Shown: positions 33,362 to 45,836, numbered from the stretch's first letter. The stretch: 64,000 nt of DNA from Limnephilus marmoratus (GCA_917880885.1 OU862920.1:2976001-3040000), one strand, 5' to 3'. Translations and numbers: made by a program. Notes: a model not told the origin generated them from the letters alone.

Positions 33362-33766
33362 GTCCTCAGCGAAGCTCGCGTAACGGGAACGGTGACCACC
33401 GAGCTCCGGGGGGAGGGAGTGGGAGACTCCACTGGTAGAATTTCATATGAGAACCGCGGCGAATGCTTCTTCTTGCCTTACACCAAGGACGATGTGGAGG
33501 GCAATGTCACTCTTCACTCCGGAGACGCCGTCAGCTTCCAGATCGCCACCAATCAGCGGGGAAACCTGGGGGCTTGCCACGTACGGCTGGAGAACCCAGC
33601 TCACCCGGTCAAGTACCACGGCGTGGTTTGTTCCATGAAAGAGTCTTTTGGCTTCATCGAAAGGGCCGACGTGGTCAAGGAAATATTTTTTCATTTCTCT
33701 GAAGCTAAAGTGAAGGATGAAATAAATCTGGGCGATGATGTGGAGTTTATCATTCAAACTCGTAAT
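33362..33766 (+). CDS. CSDE1: CSDE1 coding exon 4 (CSD2 and CSD3)
   Basis: At 135 codons this is the largest exon. The first half is a non-canonical CSD ('GECFFLPYTKDDVEGNVTLH'). The second half is canonical CSD3 with 'FGFIERADVVKEIFFHFSE'. In vertebrate Unr canonical and non-canonical domains alternate in the same order. Donor AAT|GTAAGG. Confidence 0.95.
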
Positions 33767-33842
33767 GTAAGGAACACCATCATTATTTGTTAATTAAGCA
33801 AATATGACGTTGATTATATGTTTATGCATTTGTCCATTTCAG

Positions 33843-34028
33843 GGGAAGGAGGTGGCTTGTTTTATAACCCGCCTACCGAGTGGATCTGTGATTTTCGAAG
33901 ATGTGGCTCCGGATATAACTAAAGGACAAGTCCTCAAGCCCCTGGAGAGAGGTTCCGCTCCTCGCCACGCCAACGATCCTCTGCCCGGACGCATTCGCTT
34001 CAGAGCTCCAGACCATTCTGAAACCGAT
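33843..34028 (+). CDS. CSDE1: CSDE1 coding exon 5
   Basis: This ends CSD3 ('GKEVACFITRLPSG') and starts non-canonical CSD4, including 'PGRIRFRAPDHSETD'. Acceptor ATTTCAG. The donor GAT|GTTCGT is weak, but it is the choice that joins exon 6 in frame as 'SETDVQFGDKD'. Confidence 0.85.
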
Positions 34029-34132
34029 GTTCGTATGATATTAAACTACTATTGAAATATCTTATTAAAAATTAGTAGTGCGTTAGCCGAATCTCTGACC
34101 TAGTAAAGAATTATTACCTTAAATGATTGCAG

Positions 34133-34201
34133 GTGCAATTTGGAGACAAGGATCAATTGGGAGAGTTCACTTTACGACACGGGGACTGGGTTCAGTTTCA
34201 G
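34133..34201 (+). CDS. CSDE1: CSDE1 coding exon 6
   Basis: Twenty-three codons, 'VQFGDKDQLGEFTLRHGDWV' then 'QFQ', the conserved core of CSD4. Acceptor ATTGCAG, donor CAG|GTATTT, phase 0 on both sides. Confidence 0.9.
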
Positions 34202-34404
34202 GTATTTAGAAGAAATTATTTCAAGTATTTGACTGCATGTACTCTAGAATGTTGTTGTAGCGGCACTACTGATACAGTGCAAGAATGAATCGGATGTTAT
34301 TTTCAGAAACATCTACTATTCAATGGGTTACATTTTCAATACTTATATAAGATTTAATGATAGTTGTAATTAGCGAGCATGACAACTTTAATGTGCTTAC
34401 AAAG

Positions 34405-34620
34405 GTTGCGACAGATCGCCGTGATCAGCTGAAGCGCGCCACCTACATCTCCCTCCTGGACGAGTCCTTCAATATGTCTGGCGAGAGGCGTGAGAAAGGA
34501 GTGGTGTCTTCGCTGAAGGATGGCTTTGGATTCATTCGATGTGTGGAACGGGAGCCACATCTGTTTTTCCACTTCTCAGAAGTTTTATTGCCCCAACAAC
34601 CCTTGAACATCGGCGACGAG
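34405..34620 (+). CDS. CSDE1: CSDE1 coding exon 7 (CSD5)
   Basis: 'VATDRRDQLKRATYISLLDE' ends CSD4. CSD5 then has intact 'FGFIRCVEREPHLFFHFSE' motifs. The acceptor is ACAAAG and the donor is GAG|GTAGAC. The next intron (34621-35798) contains an eroded copy of a GTGTCCGGAAACTCG MITE at about 35553-35745 and otherwise nothing I can name. Confidence 0.93.
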
Positions 34621-35798
34621 GTAGACATTTTGCATTTCAAATTATGACTTAAACAATAATATTTAGAACTTTTCAACTGCTCTGTACTTCTGCCCGGATT
34701 CATAGCTTTCATGTAGAGTGGTTCAGTTTTAGATTTCAAAGCTAAAACATCTGTTATGTACAAAATAATTTAGCGTGCCAATTGATTTATTTCATTGTTA
34801 TTGAAATACACTTTATTACTATGGATGTATGATACACAGTCAGACTTTTTTGATTTGATTCCTGTATTCTAATTTAGTTAACACTGAGATTTCGCAATAC
34901 TATGACAATATGTATAACAGCACTTCATTGAACTAAACAAAAGAGGCATGTCTGCAATATTACAATGTAATGCAAAGAACTTGCAAACTGCTGCCCCTTT
35001 TCCTGTAAAGTAATGGAAAGTAGTGAAAATAATAATATGTAATACAATCATGCGTATAGTACACGCCAAACTTTATTACAAACCTGATGTTGATACAGAA
35101 ATCGTCGCAATAGGCGAGTTTAAGGTCAGAAAAGCGGCATACCTCCCCGCCGAAGCCTTTCTCTGTCGCACATATGTTTTACGCATCTTTCGCTTACGGT
35201 CATTGTTAAATCTTAGACCTGCGCCAGAATGGGTCATATCAAGTTCAGGGCAGCATTAAAGTTTGACGTTTGCTATACCTCGGTTTTATCGGTTAACAGT
35301 AAGTCCATTGGAAATCAACAAATCTCAAAATAAATAATTAGGAAAATTCAAAAAAACATTAATACTTTTAAAATGATTTCTTGTGACTTGTGTGTAAGTC
35401 CACGCAGCACAACATCGCGCAAAATTGCCCCCGTACCTTATGCACACGGCTGACAAACCTCTGTTGAGCAGCCTAAGTTCTGCCACAACCCGCCGACCAA
35501 TCTCATATCTCTTATATTATACAATATTTTATTAATTCAAAGTATAATTAATTGTGTACACGGTGTCCGTAGAAACTCGTAGTACAGGCGTTATACTGGT
35601 GAATCTACATCACGTAGAGAATCTGAGAATTTTTTTCAGGTCTAAAGGTTTAAAAAAACTTTTTGAGCTGGGTTTACGCTTCGACACATTTCAAAAGACA
35701 TTAAAATTGAATCCAAATGGCATGTAGATTATTTCACATAGAAGTTTCCTGATTGAACTGCTTATTGTGAAATATCAATGAATGTGTCTGTATTTCAG

Positions 35799-35978
35799 GT
35801 TGAATTCACTCTGGACCCAGTGACAAGTTACTCTACGTCCCAACAGCCGTCTGCCAAGCGCATCAAGCACCTGCCTCCGGGCACGGTGCAGTTTGAGAAC
35901 CTCGTTGAGAAGGGTGTGCACGGAGTGGTTTCCAAAGAGGCCGTGCCCCGTATATCTAGTCCTTCAAAGTCGTCGCAG
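35799..35978 (+). CDS. CSDE1: CSDE1 coding exon 8
   Basis: 'VEFTLDP' closes CSD5. 'AKRIKHLPPGTVQFENL' and the start of non-canonical CSD6 follow. Acceptor ATTTCAG, donor CAG|GTACGA, phase 0. Confidence 0.9.
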
Positions 35979-36250
35979 GTACGATACTCATTATTCTTGT
36001 ACATGATGCTTTGCTTGATCATTCTAAGAGTATATTGAATTTGGCTTTCGCTCTGTGAACCTTACTAAATAAAATCTTTCTGGGCGGAGAGCGTCTATGA
36101 GGTAAACCGATACAAGTGTCCTCGGAGAAACTGAATGTCTGATGTCATGTGTAAATTAGTTACCTTGTATCGAGTGATCTCTCTAGTGGTGATTGATTGG
36201 ACAATAACCATACTGTGTACTACTTACTAACTTGGCTCCTCTTCTGACAG

Positions 36251-36376
36251 GACGCATGCGGCCTGATTAATTACCTTGTAAGCGGTGCCAAGAAATCCTT
36301 GTCATTTTTTGCCAAAGATGTCGATGGGAAAGTACAACCTCGACAAGGAGAGAAAGTTATTTTTGATATTTTCCAG
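36251..36376 (+). CDS. CSDE1: CSDE1 coding exon 9
   Basis: Forty-two codons, with 'GLINYLVSGAKKSLSFFAKD' and 'PRQGEKVIFDIFQ', the core of CSD6. Acceptor TGACAG, donor CAG|GTACAT. Confidence 0.9.
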
Positions 36377-36466
36377 GTACATCTTTATTATATATTATTA
36401 CTCTTCTTGTACTGTCGCATTTTGAGCTGATTCCGGGTATCTTTTGAAAGCTTTGTTTTATATATA

Positions 36467-36852
36467 CAAAGTGTCCGGAAACTCGTAGTACAAGCGGGAA
36501 ACTGGTGAATCTACAACACGTAGAGAACCCAAAAAACTTATTTTTTTCGATCTAAGCATTTCGATTTTAATATTATTTTTTTTCTATTTTTCAATTTTTT
36601 CGGCAACTAAAGGGTTAAAAAAAATTTTGAGCCCGGTTTACCCTTCGTTGCATTTTATAAGACATTACACAGCTGAAATCAACCCCCTAGTGAAAATTTT
36701 TTTCAAATTTAACCAAAAAAATTCCAACTTCGGACCCGATTTACTCGAAAACGAAAGCTCAAATCAAAAAAAGTTAAACCACAAAATCGACTCCAAATGT
36801 GATGTAGATTCTCCAGTTTCCCGCTTGTACTACGAGTTTCCGGACACCTTGT
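36467..36852. mobile_element. TIR element/MITE with GTGTCCGGAAACTCG ends
   Basis: ACAAAGTGTCCGGAAACTCG then TAGTACAAGCGGGAAACTGG on the left is mirrored at 36805-36852. TATATA lies outside each end. It is non-coding, lies in CSDE1 intron 9, and has an eroded relative at 35553-35745. Confidence 0.75.
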
Positions 36853-37057
36853 ATATATAGAGTAGTGATATCTTGGCTTGTTTCGCGGTTTTGGAAAATG
36901 TTTTTTTTTTGTTTGTGATAATGAATCCTTAAAAAATAAGAATAATACGCAACTGCAAAGGATCCTGTATGTTTGAAAATTTCACTATGTGTCAAGATTT
37001 TTTACATACAGTCTGCTACTGTACTTTACCCTACCTTACATTAGGTTTATTAACCTC

Positions 37058-38473
37058 TATTGGGTGGCTGGCTACATTTGCCGAATGTTCCCCGGAAACG
37101 GAGTGAATTTTCAGTTTTGCAACTTATATATTAAATTTCTAATTACTCTGCAATCTGACGATTTAAAGTTTTGAAAAAAATTGTGTAATATGAACAATTG
37201 TTTAATGTACGGTTAACAATAATAACAATAAGATGTTGAGTAGAGGTCAACTAATAAATAAATTAATATACTTGTAATTACCACAAAAATGGAGCTCTCC
37301 CGCAAATAATCAGTCATAGAATAATAATGGTATAGTTTATCATAAAACTTAATTAGTATATGTCATAAATGTACTTTTCCTCATAATGTTATAACAAAAC
37401 ATAAAACTTTTTTTTCAATGAATATACGTAAACAAATTATTTTTTCAGTCACTATAATAAATCGCCCTTCTCACTCACACAAATTCAAGCTCCACTGCTT
37501 CGACAATGAACAGGGTGACCATGCGTTAGTTTGGTGGGGCCGGGCGTGTTTTATCAATTAAAAGTTTTGTATTGTGTGTTATATTTTAAAACATTTTTTA
37601 GGGCATAAGGCAACTTCACAGTCACTACACCAATGACGAATCTGAACTCGTTTTTTTGGCTCTCGTGTAGTGTTTTAACAAACATAACATCGCCGGTACG
37701 ATGTTCCTCGCTTTGAGTTGACTGTTAGCATTTTAAAATTGAACTGTTACCATTTTTACACACAGGCGAAAAACTCTGTCCATTTATTTCTGCCCGGGGA
37801 TTAATTTCTAATAAATCAGATTCCTCAATTTCACTGTCACTTATTTCTAGAGGATCATCTGGATCCTCTAAATTGTCCACTCTATACTCATCATCGTCAC
37901 TCATAGAAAAATCTGAATCAATGTTTAAAACACGTTGTTCTATGTCTTCCTCTTCCGTTGTTCAAACAGTAATATTGAGATAAAAACAATAATATAAATA
38001 ATAAAATTCACGTAATGAAACATGACAAAGTCCACAAAATCTTAATGTTTATTATATAAAACCAACAAGTCATAAGCTATCTCCAGTTACCGGCGCCTCA
38101 AAACGATCAAAACTAATGGGCACCCTAAAATATAAACAAACACATACAAACGCGTGTACTGACGGTGCGACCAGTACGCAGGCAAGCTGTAACGCTACTG
38201 TGTGGGTGGCATATCTTCCGATAGGAGATTTCTGTGAGATGAGATATTGCAAAAACAGCTCGGAAATTAAAAACTCCCAAGTAAAAGTGTATATTTTTTA
38301 TGTAGTAGACAAATCACCAGGCTAATGAAAAATCCCTTTTCTTTTGTCTTTGATCAGTAAATAAGCACATTACAAATAATAATGAAAGTGATTCACGCTC
38401 CGTGGCTACGAATGTAGCCAGCTGTAAGCTAGACCCGAATTATCCGGGCTGCAAATATAGCCAGCCGCCTAAT
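37058..38473. mobile_element. TIR element, possible piggyBac-like derivative
   Basis: Left TATTGGGTGGCTGGCTACAT then TTGC is mirrored on the right by the complement of TATTAGGCGGCTGGCTATAT then TTGC. TTAA lies next to the left end, but not at the right. On the minus strand 37904-37725 is a 59-codon acidic frame ('MSDDDEYRVDNLEDPDDPLE', 'SDSEIEESD'), reminiscent of acidic piggyBac N-termini. The superfamily call is tentative. Confidence 0.5.
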
Positions 38474-39937
38474 AACACACCTCCAATTCTTGAATAAAAG
38501 TGCAAAAAGTAAAGAGCTATTTTTTTTGGGACTTTTTGTGGATGTTTCAAAATTTCGTTTAATTTTAACCTAAAATGAAACAAAATGCTTGTCTTTGACA
38601 ACGCTATTAAAGATGGGTCATCAAGGTGGCAGATGCTTAAATGTAAACAATAACAATGGCAGTCATTTTATGAAGGTTTGGGTAAATATTAGCATGTGTA
38701 CAATGTGGTTACTCTAACGCAGAGTTTATACTAGCCATGCGGTACTAGACATATGAAGTAAATAGTTGTTTGGACAGGTCGCAGTGATCTCAAGACTCAA
38801 AGTAGAATAGCTTTCCACTTTTGCTGTGCAGCGACAGATTGCATGTGAGAGTGACAAGTCGCAGGTGATCACTTACCGTAAATTTTTTAACAAAATAGAA
38901 GTAGTCGCATGAGATATTTATCAACTGTGGGAAAATATAAAGGTGATTTTATGAAAAATTGAATTTTCAAGTATCTACTCAATTTCCATTCAAAATAAAA
39001 ATAAATAAAAAACATTCATTTTAAAAAACATTTGCTTTAAAACTAATATTAAAGTAAATAATTTTTTTATCATTATCTATGCTATGTCCCTTATATGTTC
39101 ACCATAATATATTCCTGTTTTCCAATATTTCCCAGTTTTATAATTTAATAAATCAATCATTTTAACACTCTCCTATGAATTTAGTCACAAAATTATCACC
39201 ACCTAAAAATTAGTTTCCTTTTTTAAGTCAATATTCCCCGCACGAAACGATTGCAACTTGACAGATTGAATGAATTGATCGCATGCTGCAGATCAAATCT
39301 AATTTTAGTTCAGCTAGCGATGCTCGTGAAGTTTTCTTATCATTTATCGTGTATATAATCGGTACACGCTAGGCACTTCCTCAGCACCAAATTAAATTTT
39401 GTAATGTGCGCTAGGTGCGTATTTAGCAGCCACTGAAATTTCGAAATTTTCAAAATAATATGACATTTTCCTATGGAAATCGAAATATATTACAAAAATG
39501 TGACATTATTGTTTTTACAAATATGACATTTTTGAAAATTCCCGTTTACGAATGTCTAACAAATTCCAATTTACAAAGTAACTTTTCGAAATAATATGGC
39601 AATTTTATGTGTCTCTTTTTAAAAACTTGACATTTCCTAAATAGTCCTGCGTAAATTTAACAGTGAGGCCCACGACCTGTTAGATTCAATATGCAGGTAA
39701 ATGATAGAATGGCGAGAATAATGTTAAAAAAAAAAACAGCACAAGTAACAACTAAGTGCGATTTCAATTATTAAAAACGTAAATAAGCAAGGATAGCAAA
39801 TTTATAATAAAAACGATAATAATAACTTTCACCCATCCTTCAAATTTGTACTAAATTTTCAAATTTTATATGGTCAATATTATTTAGTTAAAAAATCGTT
39901 CATACCACACATTTTGGAAATTACTGGATAAGACCGG
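38474..39937. other. Part of CSDE1 intron 9 without recognised features
   Basis: AT-rich, with recurring TGACATTTT-type motifs at 39460-39640. No coding or paired termini were found. Confidence 0.4.
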
Positions 39938-40232
39938 TCGGTGGCTGAGTTGGCATCACGTTTGGGTCCCGGGAGTCCTGTGTTCGATTCCTTGGCTGTC
40001 CTCCATGACACAAGGAACATTTTCCTCTTTCTGTAGTAAGAGATTTTCAAATATTGTCAGGTTATTCGTAACCCCGGAATGTTTGTCATTCTTTTTCAAA
40101 AAATATATATAATTAAAAGCGTGACCAAGACCTCGTTTCAAATTTACACAAAGGAAACGGTTTAATTCCGTTGGCTTGCACTCATCGAACTTAATTGATA
40201 ACTTGACAGCTAGGGGTGGCCCTGGTGTTACC
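39938..40232 (+). repeat. tRNA-derived SINE (family C)
   Basis: The A box TGGCTGAGTTGG (39950-39961) and the B box GTTCGATTCC (39983-39992) are both good. A non-tRNA body follows, with CAAGGAACATTTTCCTCTTT. There are no cloverleaf arms, so this is not a tRNA gene. The 3' end is uncertain. Confidence 0.65.
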
Positions 40233-40442
40233 AATGTGCGGTAGTGATTTGCCTGACATTAGGACAATTATCACTCAGTATTTATGATTGCATTATGTTA
40301 AAAATTGAGTTTCCAGAAAAATGCATGTAGTAGTAAAATTAGTGGGTTTTAGTTATCTCCGGGAGAAAATATGTTTATATTTTCAATTTATTTATAACAT
40401 TGAGGTGATTGTTGCTTTAATTGATATTAAGGTCGAGTCTAG

Positions 40443-40785
40443 ATATGATTTATGGGGTGAGGTTTGTCCGGATCTTGGCGACGGATGCGTCAGCCCACCA
40501 GCTGCATGGCAGGCTGGATCGGGAGAGAGTGATTGAGGGAGTCCCTTTGACCTCCAGCCGTACTCTCTCGGAACATTGCCTTGCGCCGCAGTGGGAGGGA
40601 TAGATTCATGCGTCCGTCACTTCTGGACACACTGACCCCTAGATTCCTACCCACCCCTCGTACCCTTTTCCTTCCTAAAACTTCCTCTCCTTCCTTTCCT
40701 AAAAGACCCTCCACACAGCATCCCAAAAGATGGTATAGGCCCATCCCAAAGATGGTATATTGTGTGGAGCTAATAAAAAAAAAGA
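40443..40785 (+). repeat. Family B repeat, copy 7 (5' truncated, poly-A end)
   Basis: It starts within the block GGGGTGAGGTTTGTCCGGAT and runs to GTGTGGAGCTAATAAAAAAA. The clear A-run supports an RNA-mediated origin for family B. It ends about 90 bp before CSDE1 exon 10. Confidence 0.85.
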
Positions 40786-40876
40786 TAAACAGTAATTACT
40801 ACAAGCACGGGAGCTCGTAGCTCTGTCGTTAATTCTTTCGGGACTGTGCGTAATGACTGTTTTTGTTATTCTTTAG

Positions 40877-41088
40877 GTGAAGCGAACTAAAGAGTTGATC
40901 GGAATGAATATAGTAGTGCAGCACGTGGCAACCAACGGCAGCAACGGTGCAAATAGCAATGGTGCAAATAGCAACGGTGCCAACCCGAGCCCCCGGCCGA
41001 TGCTACAAGGATTCATAGCCGCACTGAAAGATGGATTTGGATTTATTGAGACTAAGGATCATGACAAGGAAGTCTTCTTTCACTTCAG
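40877..41088 (+). CDS. CSDE1: CSDE1 coding exon 10 (first half of CSD7)
   Basis: Contains an Asn/Gly/Ala repeat ('NGSNGANSNGANSNGAN') not expected in vertebrate Unr, then 'FIAALKDGFGFIETKDHDKE' and 'VFFHF'. It ends with AG of a split Ser codon at donor CAG|GTAACT. This phase accepts exon 11, 14 or 17, all of which start with T. Confidence 0.93.
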
Positions 41089-41480
41089 GTAACTGAACTA
41101 TCAACTCTTGTCAACTGTCAGCGACTGTTCTATGTTAATATCTATGTTAATCCTAAATTAATGTGTTCATGTATATACTGGCGGCTATACATATGTATGT
41201 TTTATCACTATCGAATTTTACTTCAAGCTTTTACTTTGAGACTGAAATATGATATTTGCTTGAGAGGCTTCAGTCTTTACGAATAATATTCGCTAATGTG
41301 CCGCCTATCTGCTTGTAAAAAGGCAATATCTGAACTTTAATACAAAGGAGTAGTTGTAAATTTAAATTAATTCAAAAATTTTATAACAAACAAAAAAAAT
41401 ATATGATTATTATGTTACATTATATATAAACTTGTACGTATTATATTGATAAAAAATAAGAAAAAATAGATGAAGTCTTA

Positions 41481-41615
41481 CCGCCTTACTCATAATCGCA
41501 GAATAAGGTAATACCATGGTAATACGAACGGGTTAGGTGAAATTTGTATGACAATTTCACCTGACCGTTCGTATTACCGTGGTAATATCATATTCTGCTA
41601 TTATGAGTAAGGCGG
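41481..41615. mobile_element. 135-bp near-perfect palindrome (hairpin MITE)
   Basis: CCGCCTTACTCATAAT is mirrored by ATTATGAGTAAGGCGG. Pairing extends through GGTAATACCATGGTAATACG and GGTGAAATT to a short central loop. It is in CSDE1 intron 10. Confidence 0.8.
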
Positions 41616-43335
41616 ATTGGCTTTAAACAACAGTTTATCAATATTTTTTTTAACGAGTGCGGGCGAATCCAAAACCAACTGAATGAAAAATCCAGCGGTC
41701 AATGCATTTTTTTATTATTTATTTATTATTTTTGTAAATGTCTCGGCGCTCCAGTGAATATTATATTGATTTGATTCATGCAAAGATATTTGCAATGTAT
41801 TTTCTAAACAATTCATGACGCTTTTAATTAGCGAGTTCCTGCGAACTGCATTCGTCTGTCCTCACCCCCCCCCCCCACCCCCTTGAGCGTTTACTTTATA
41901 TGTTCCCTGCCTTCCCTCCTCTCGTGATACCCCCACCTCTTACGTTCCATTCCGCCCCTCCCGGATTTCCCTCCCCCTCCCCCCTTCCCTCCCTGTTGCT
42001 GAAATATGTGAATACCACTAATTTTACAAACAACTTGCGCTTCACCTATTCCAAATTTTGATACAAATTTCATAACTCCAGAGCTCACCAGTATATATAG
42101 AAATCTTCCAGAGCGTGCGCACAACAATTCACCAAAGTTTCATCGTAACCTAATGGGCAGCATAGGAAATAATTTCATAACGCTAGAGCTTATATATGGA
42201 AACCATCGCACATCACATCCCCAAAGTTTATCTATTTTATTTATTGTGATTATCCTCTTTAATTGATTTGAATACTTCATAATATCAGATGAATGGTTTA
42301 AAGAGCGCATAAGGGACAAAGAAACATTCATTTTTGTACATAAATCTAGTTATAATTATTAATTTTATTTATAATTATTGTGTTTTCGTAATTTATTACT
42401 TATTGTATTATCTTGTAAGCGTATATTTCTTTAGGTGACCGGACAACTGAACAACATACAACTTCAACACCTCCTTTGAAAAGTTGTTGAAAGTGGTGGA
42501 AAAAAAAAATAGCTCCTAACCTACAGGCTATTTTTCAAAAAAAAAATTCGTAACTTTTAATGACTTGCCAAAGGGGTGCTGAAATGCCATTTTGTTGAGT
42601 TGTTGGGAACCATTATTGTTACATGTGTGCAACACTTGACAACTTTTGAACTGGTGAACATGTTACAAAGTATGTACATCTTTATGTTTGCGGATGTAAT
42701 TTTAAATCTAATATAATGTTTGCAAAATGTTAATACAAATAGTTCGGAAGAATTGAAAAGCCGAAATTAAAAAAAAAATCATAATGTGGTCCATTTCAGT
42801 CAAATGAATTCGTATTTGTGGCATGTGAGATATTCATTCCAAGCGTAACTTTGTTGAGAATTATTGTGTTTATTTTAGTATTAGAGGAGATCACACTCCC
42901 CAAACTTCTTTTATAAGCAAATGTTAAGTTTATTTCAAAATTTATTTAATTGCAATATAATTTTACCAGACCCCAGCCATTCCAGATTCATATATACAAA
43001 CAGTAAGATCATGTTTGTTGTATTTTTAAAAGGCAATTGAGTTTCCAAATGACTGAATGCAGATTTTGTATGTGATAATACTTTTAAATGAACTTTATGC
43101 TAGTCTCACACGAGTGCAGTAATCTCATAATATATGTGGGTTATTTTAATATTTATTAGTCTATTTCTCTATATCGCTCGCCATGCATTCCAATTGGGAG
43201 AGTGGTGAACAGAATGTTCTCTGAGTTCGCACATGAGTGGTCAAAAGCTTTTCCCATCCAGATTCCAATGGTTCGATCATTTGCTAGCTTAAGCCCTCTA
43301 CAGCTTAGCACATGCAACATTTTCCCACAACATTG

Positions 43336-43406
43336 CCATGGTAAGTAAAAACACAGTGACTTCTTTGAGAGTCTCAAGGAAGACAATGTGTTTTTTTGCT
43401 TACCAC
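43336..43406. repeat. 70-nt hairpin in CSDE1 intron 10
   Basis: CCATGGTAAGTAAAAACACA then GTGACTTCTTTGAGAG pairs with CTCAAGGAAGACAATGTGTT then TTTTTGCTTACCACGG. It has two arms of about 33 nt with few mismatches and almost no loop. It is either a MITE core or a small-RNA-type hairpin. Confidence 0.55.
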
Positions 43407-43549
43407 GGCGGTACACTACGCGAGAGATCGTTTGTGACGTCATCGTTCTTCTGTCTTTTTCATTTTCAAATAAGACACGTGAGAAGGAAGAGGATGAACG
43501 TCGATGATGTCAGTAAGAGCTCTGGTACTAGTTTATAAACCTAGTCATA

Positions 43550-44243
43550 GACAAGAGATATAACCTCTTAATATAATTGGGAGTGGCTTATTTCACAATG
43601 TTTCTCACCATACAATTCTATACAGTCGTCACAGACGAGGAAAATAATATATTTTACGTGGGGGCTTAATTCACCCTCACCCGAGACTCACAGCTATATA
43701 AGAGCGAGCAGATATCTGTTGAACTGCGAGCACTTACGTGTTGTACCGTCACACGTCGCTATCAAATATTTCTTACTGTGGTAGGAGAGGGGGTTAGATG
43801 AATTAGGGAGCGCCACAAAATGCCATTTCTTTGTACTGAATCTATCAACTTGACAGCTGTCATCTGCCCGTTTAGGCAGCTCTGTAATTAAAATGACCCC
43901 CTCTCCTGTTTTCGGAGGAGAGGGGGTCGCATAACTTTTCATTTATCGCGTCAGGAGCAGTTATGGAGTAAGATCTGTATTATCTATGATTGATCTGCAC
44001 ATAAACCTCTTAGGTGTGACAGGTCTAAAGGGAGAGCGGAGATGGAGAGCGTTATTCGGCGTGCAATGATCTTTTATATTTTATAGCTTTGTATGGCAGG
44101 GGTCTTAATTGTGAACTTGATATGCTAGTCCCGTAAAAGGAAAGATATTCCACGCTCTCTGCCCCTCCCCCAACCCATGCTATTATAGTTTCTTACATAT
44201 AATATATACAGGTCAACCGCATTATGAGGTTATATCTCTTGTC
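43550..44243. mobile_element. TIR element with GACAAGAGATATAACCTC ends
   Basis: GACAAGAGATATAACCTCTT at 43550 is mirrored at 44226-44243. Inner GGAGAGGGGGT motifs also occur inverted. No coding is visible. Confidence 0.7.
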
Positions 44244-44249
44244 GGGGAC

Positions 44250-44360
44250 TAGCTTAGTGGTTGGATGTGTGAGGAATTTAAAGAATGTCAGGTTTTTCAA
44301 AACCCAGGAATGTTTGAGGTGACGGTTGTCCTGAACCCTGTAAGTGCTATTAATTTTCCT
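44250..44360 (+). repeat. Possible degenerate SINE, family C-like
   Basis: The A-box-like TAGCTTAGTGG at 44252 is followed by CAGGAATGTTTGAGGTGACG, which recalls family C. There is no usable B box. Confidence 0.35.
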
Positions 44361-44683
44361 TCCTTACCCCTTTATCTCAACAACACACATCCCTGTCCCC
44401 CCCAATAAGTTTCTCCAAATTTGCCACTGGGAGTCTCAACGGTAAGAAATGTCTCCTTGTCCTTTAAATGGTCCCCGAATCAGATATTCGGGGCCTGTGT
44501 GCGCTATTTTCCCAACTCCGCATGTATAACCCTTTAATTGATTAAATTGCACATTCTAAATTAAATTGCGCATACCTAAATGTCTACAATAATTGAGATT
44601 TGCGAATGATACTGTCTAAAAGACGTTTCAACTGATTTCAGTGACATGGACTTGATGTTTTGTTGGGCATTTGTGTGTTTTAG

Positions 44684-44901
44684 TAATTTTGAAGGAAGTG
44701 TGGACATCCTAGAGTTGGGCCGTGATGTGGAATATATACTGGGAAGGCAGGGAGGCTCTTCAGGGGGCTGCTGCAGTGCTGAGTTGGTGCGCGCCGTGCC
44801 CAAGGGAACCATCTCTGTGGCCAAGCCCACCGACATTCAGCTCCAGGGCAGTGTCACCAGGACCCTCAGGGCTCTCAACCCTGATCAGCGGGAGTATTCT
44901 G
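44684..44901 (+). CDS. CSDE1: CSDE1 coding exon 11 (end of CSD7; cassette A, part 1)
   Basis: Completes Ser, then 'NFEGSVDILELGRDVEYILG' finishes CSD7. 'AELVRAVPKG' and 'LQGSVTRTLRALNPDQREYS' start the next non-canonical domain. Acceptor GTTTTAG, donor CTG|GTAAGC. Paralogous to exon 14, with the same entry and exit phases. Confidence 0.9.
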
Positions 44902-45836
44902 GTAAGCACTGGCCATTGATTTCTATTGCCACCTGACTGATAATAAGAGAATAAGCGCCACTGACATCCATTTGCTTTCAATGGAAGATGTTCCAAGGAA
45001 CTAGCATCATTGATCCCTTCGGCACTAGTGCGTAGTCGGGAAACACGCGGTGCGCCCAACATATGTACACAATTGACATTTGTCACATGAGAACGGGACG
45101 CTTCTTAAACTCATTCTTGAGTTGAGGATATAATAAAATGAAATTTTTTTTCATATTTCTTTATTGCATTATATATTTTTCCCCTCAGGCCTCAACCGTA
45201 TTATGTCAGAGGGTCAAAATATTTCCACTTTACAATAAAATCCAAATAAATGGAATATTTCTGAAATTATCCGAAGGTGATAAAATACACTTTCCAATTT
45301 TATAGATTGAAATAAATTTATAATTTTTGAAATACAAAAATTATGCATGTACACATGAAAAATTTTAAAAAATGGCTCACCTTACGTTTCTTCTAACTAA
45401 AATTACTAATAATAAAAAATACACACATATTTTAATTATGTATTATAAAAGTTATTGCCACCTCGATTTTTTGTGGTTACATGTTAAAAAATAATTAATT
45501 AAAAATTCCCAAAGTTAATAATTTATTTCAAATTTCAAATAATTTATTTCAAATTGTGATTCAAAACTTTGGTTTCATAAAGGTGTAAATTTTACTTCTT
45601 TTGTAGTTAGTTTTTGTATTTACCGTTTATATCATATTTCTCACTATGAAGTAAGAGAGATGCAACAATGTCTATGAGACCTATATGAGTTGTTCCGAAA
45701 ACTGAACAAATACACTGTAAGGTTAAAACATTGGATAAAAATACCATTTCTCTGAATATAAGTAGACATCCTAGGGAAACTACATCAGATAGATATTGTA
45801 CAAAATTATTTTGTAATACAGTAGAATTCACTAAAA

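Noticed and set aside
33443..33757. 104-codon antisense frame over CSDE1 exon 4
   Set aside because: Shadow of a conserved coding exon on the other strand.
39938..40000. tRNA gene
   Set aside because: Promoter boxes only, no cloverleaf, and a non-tRNA body follows.
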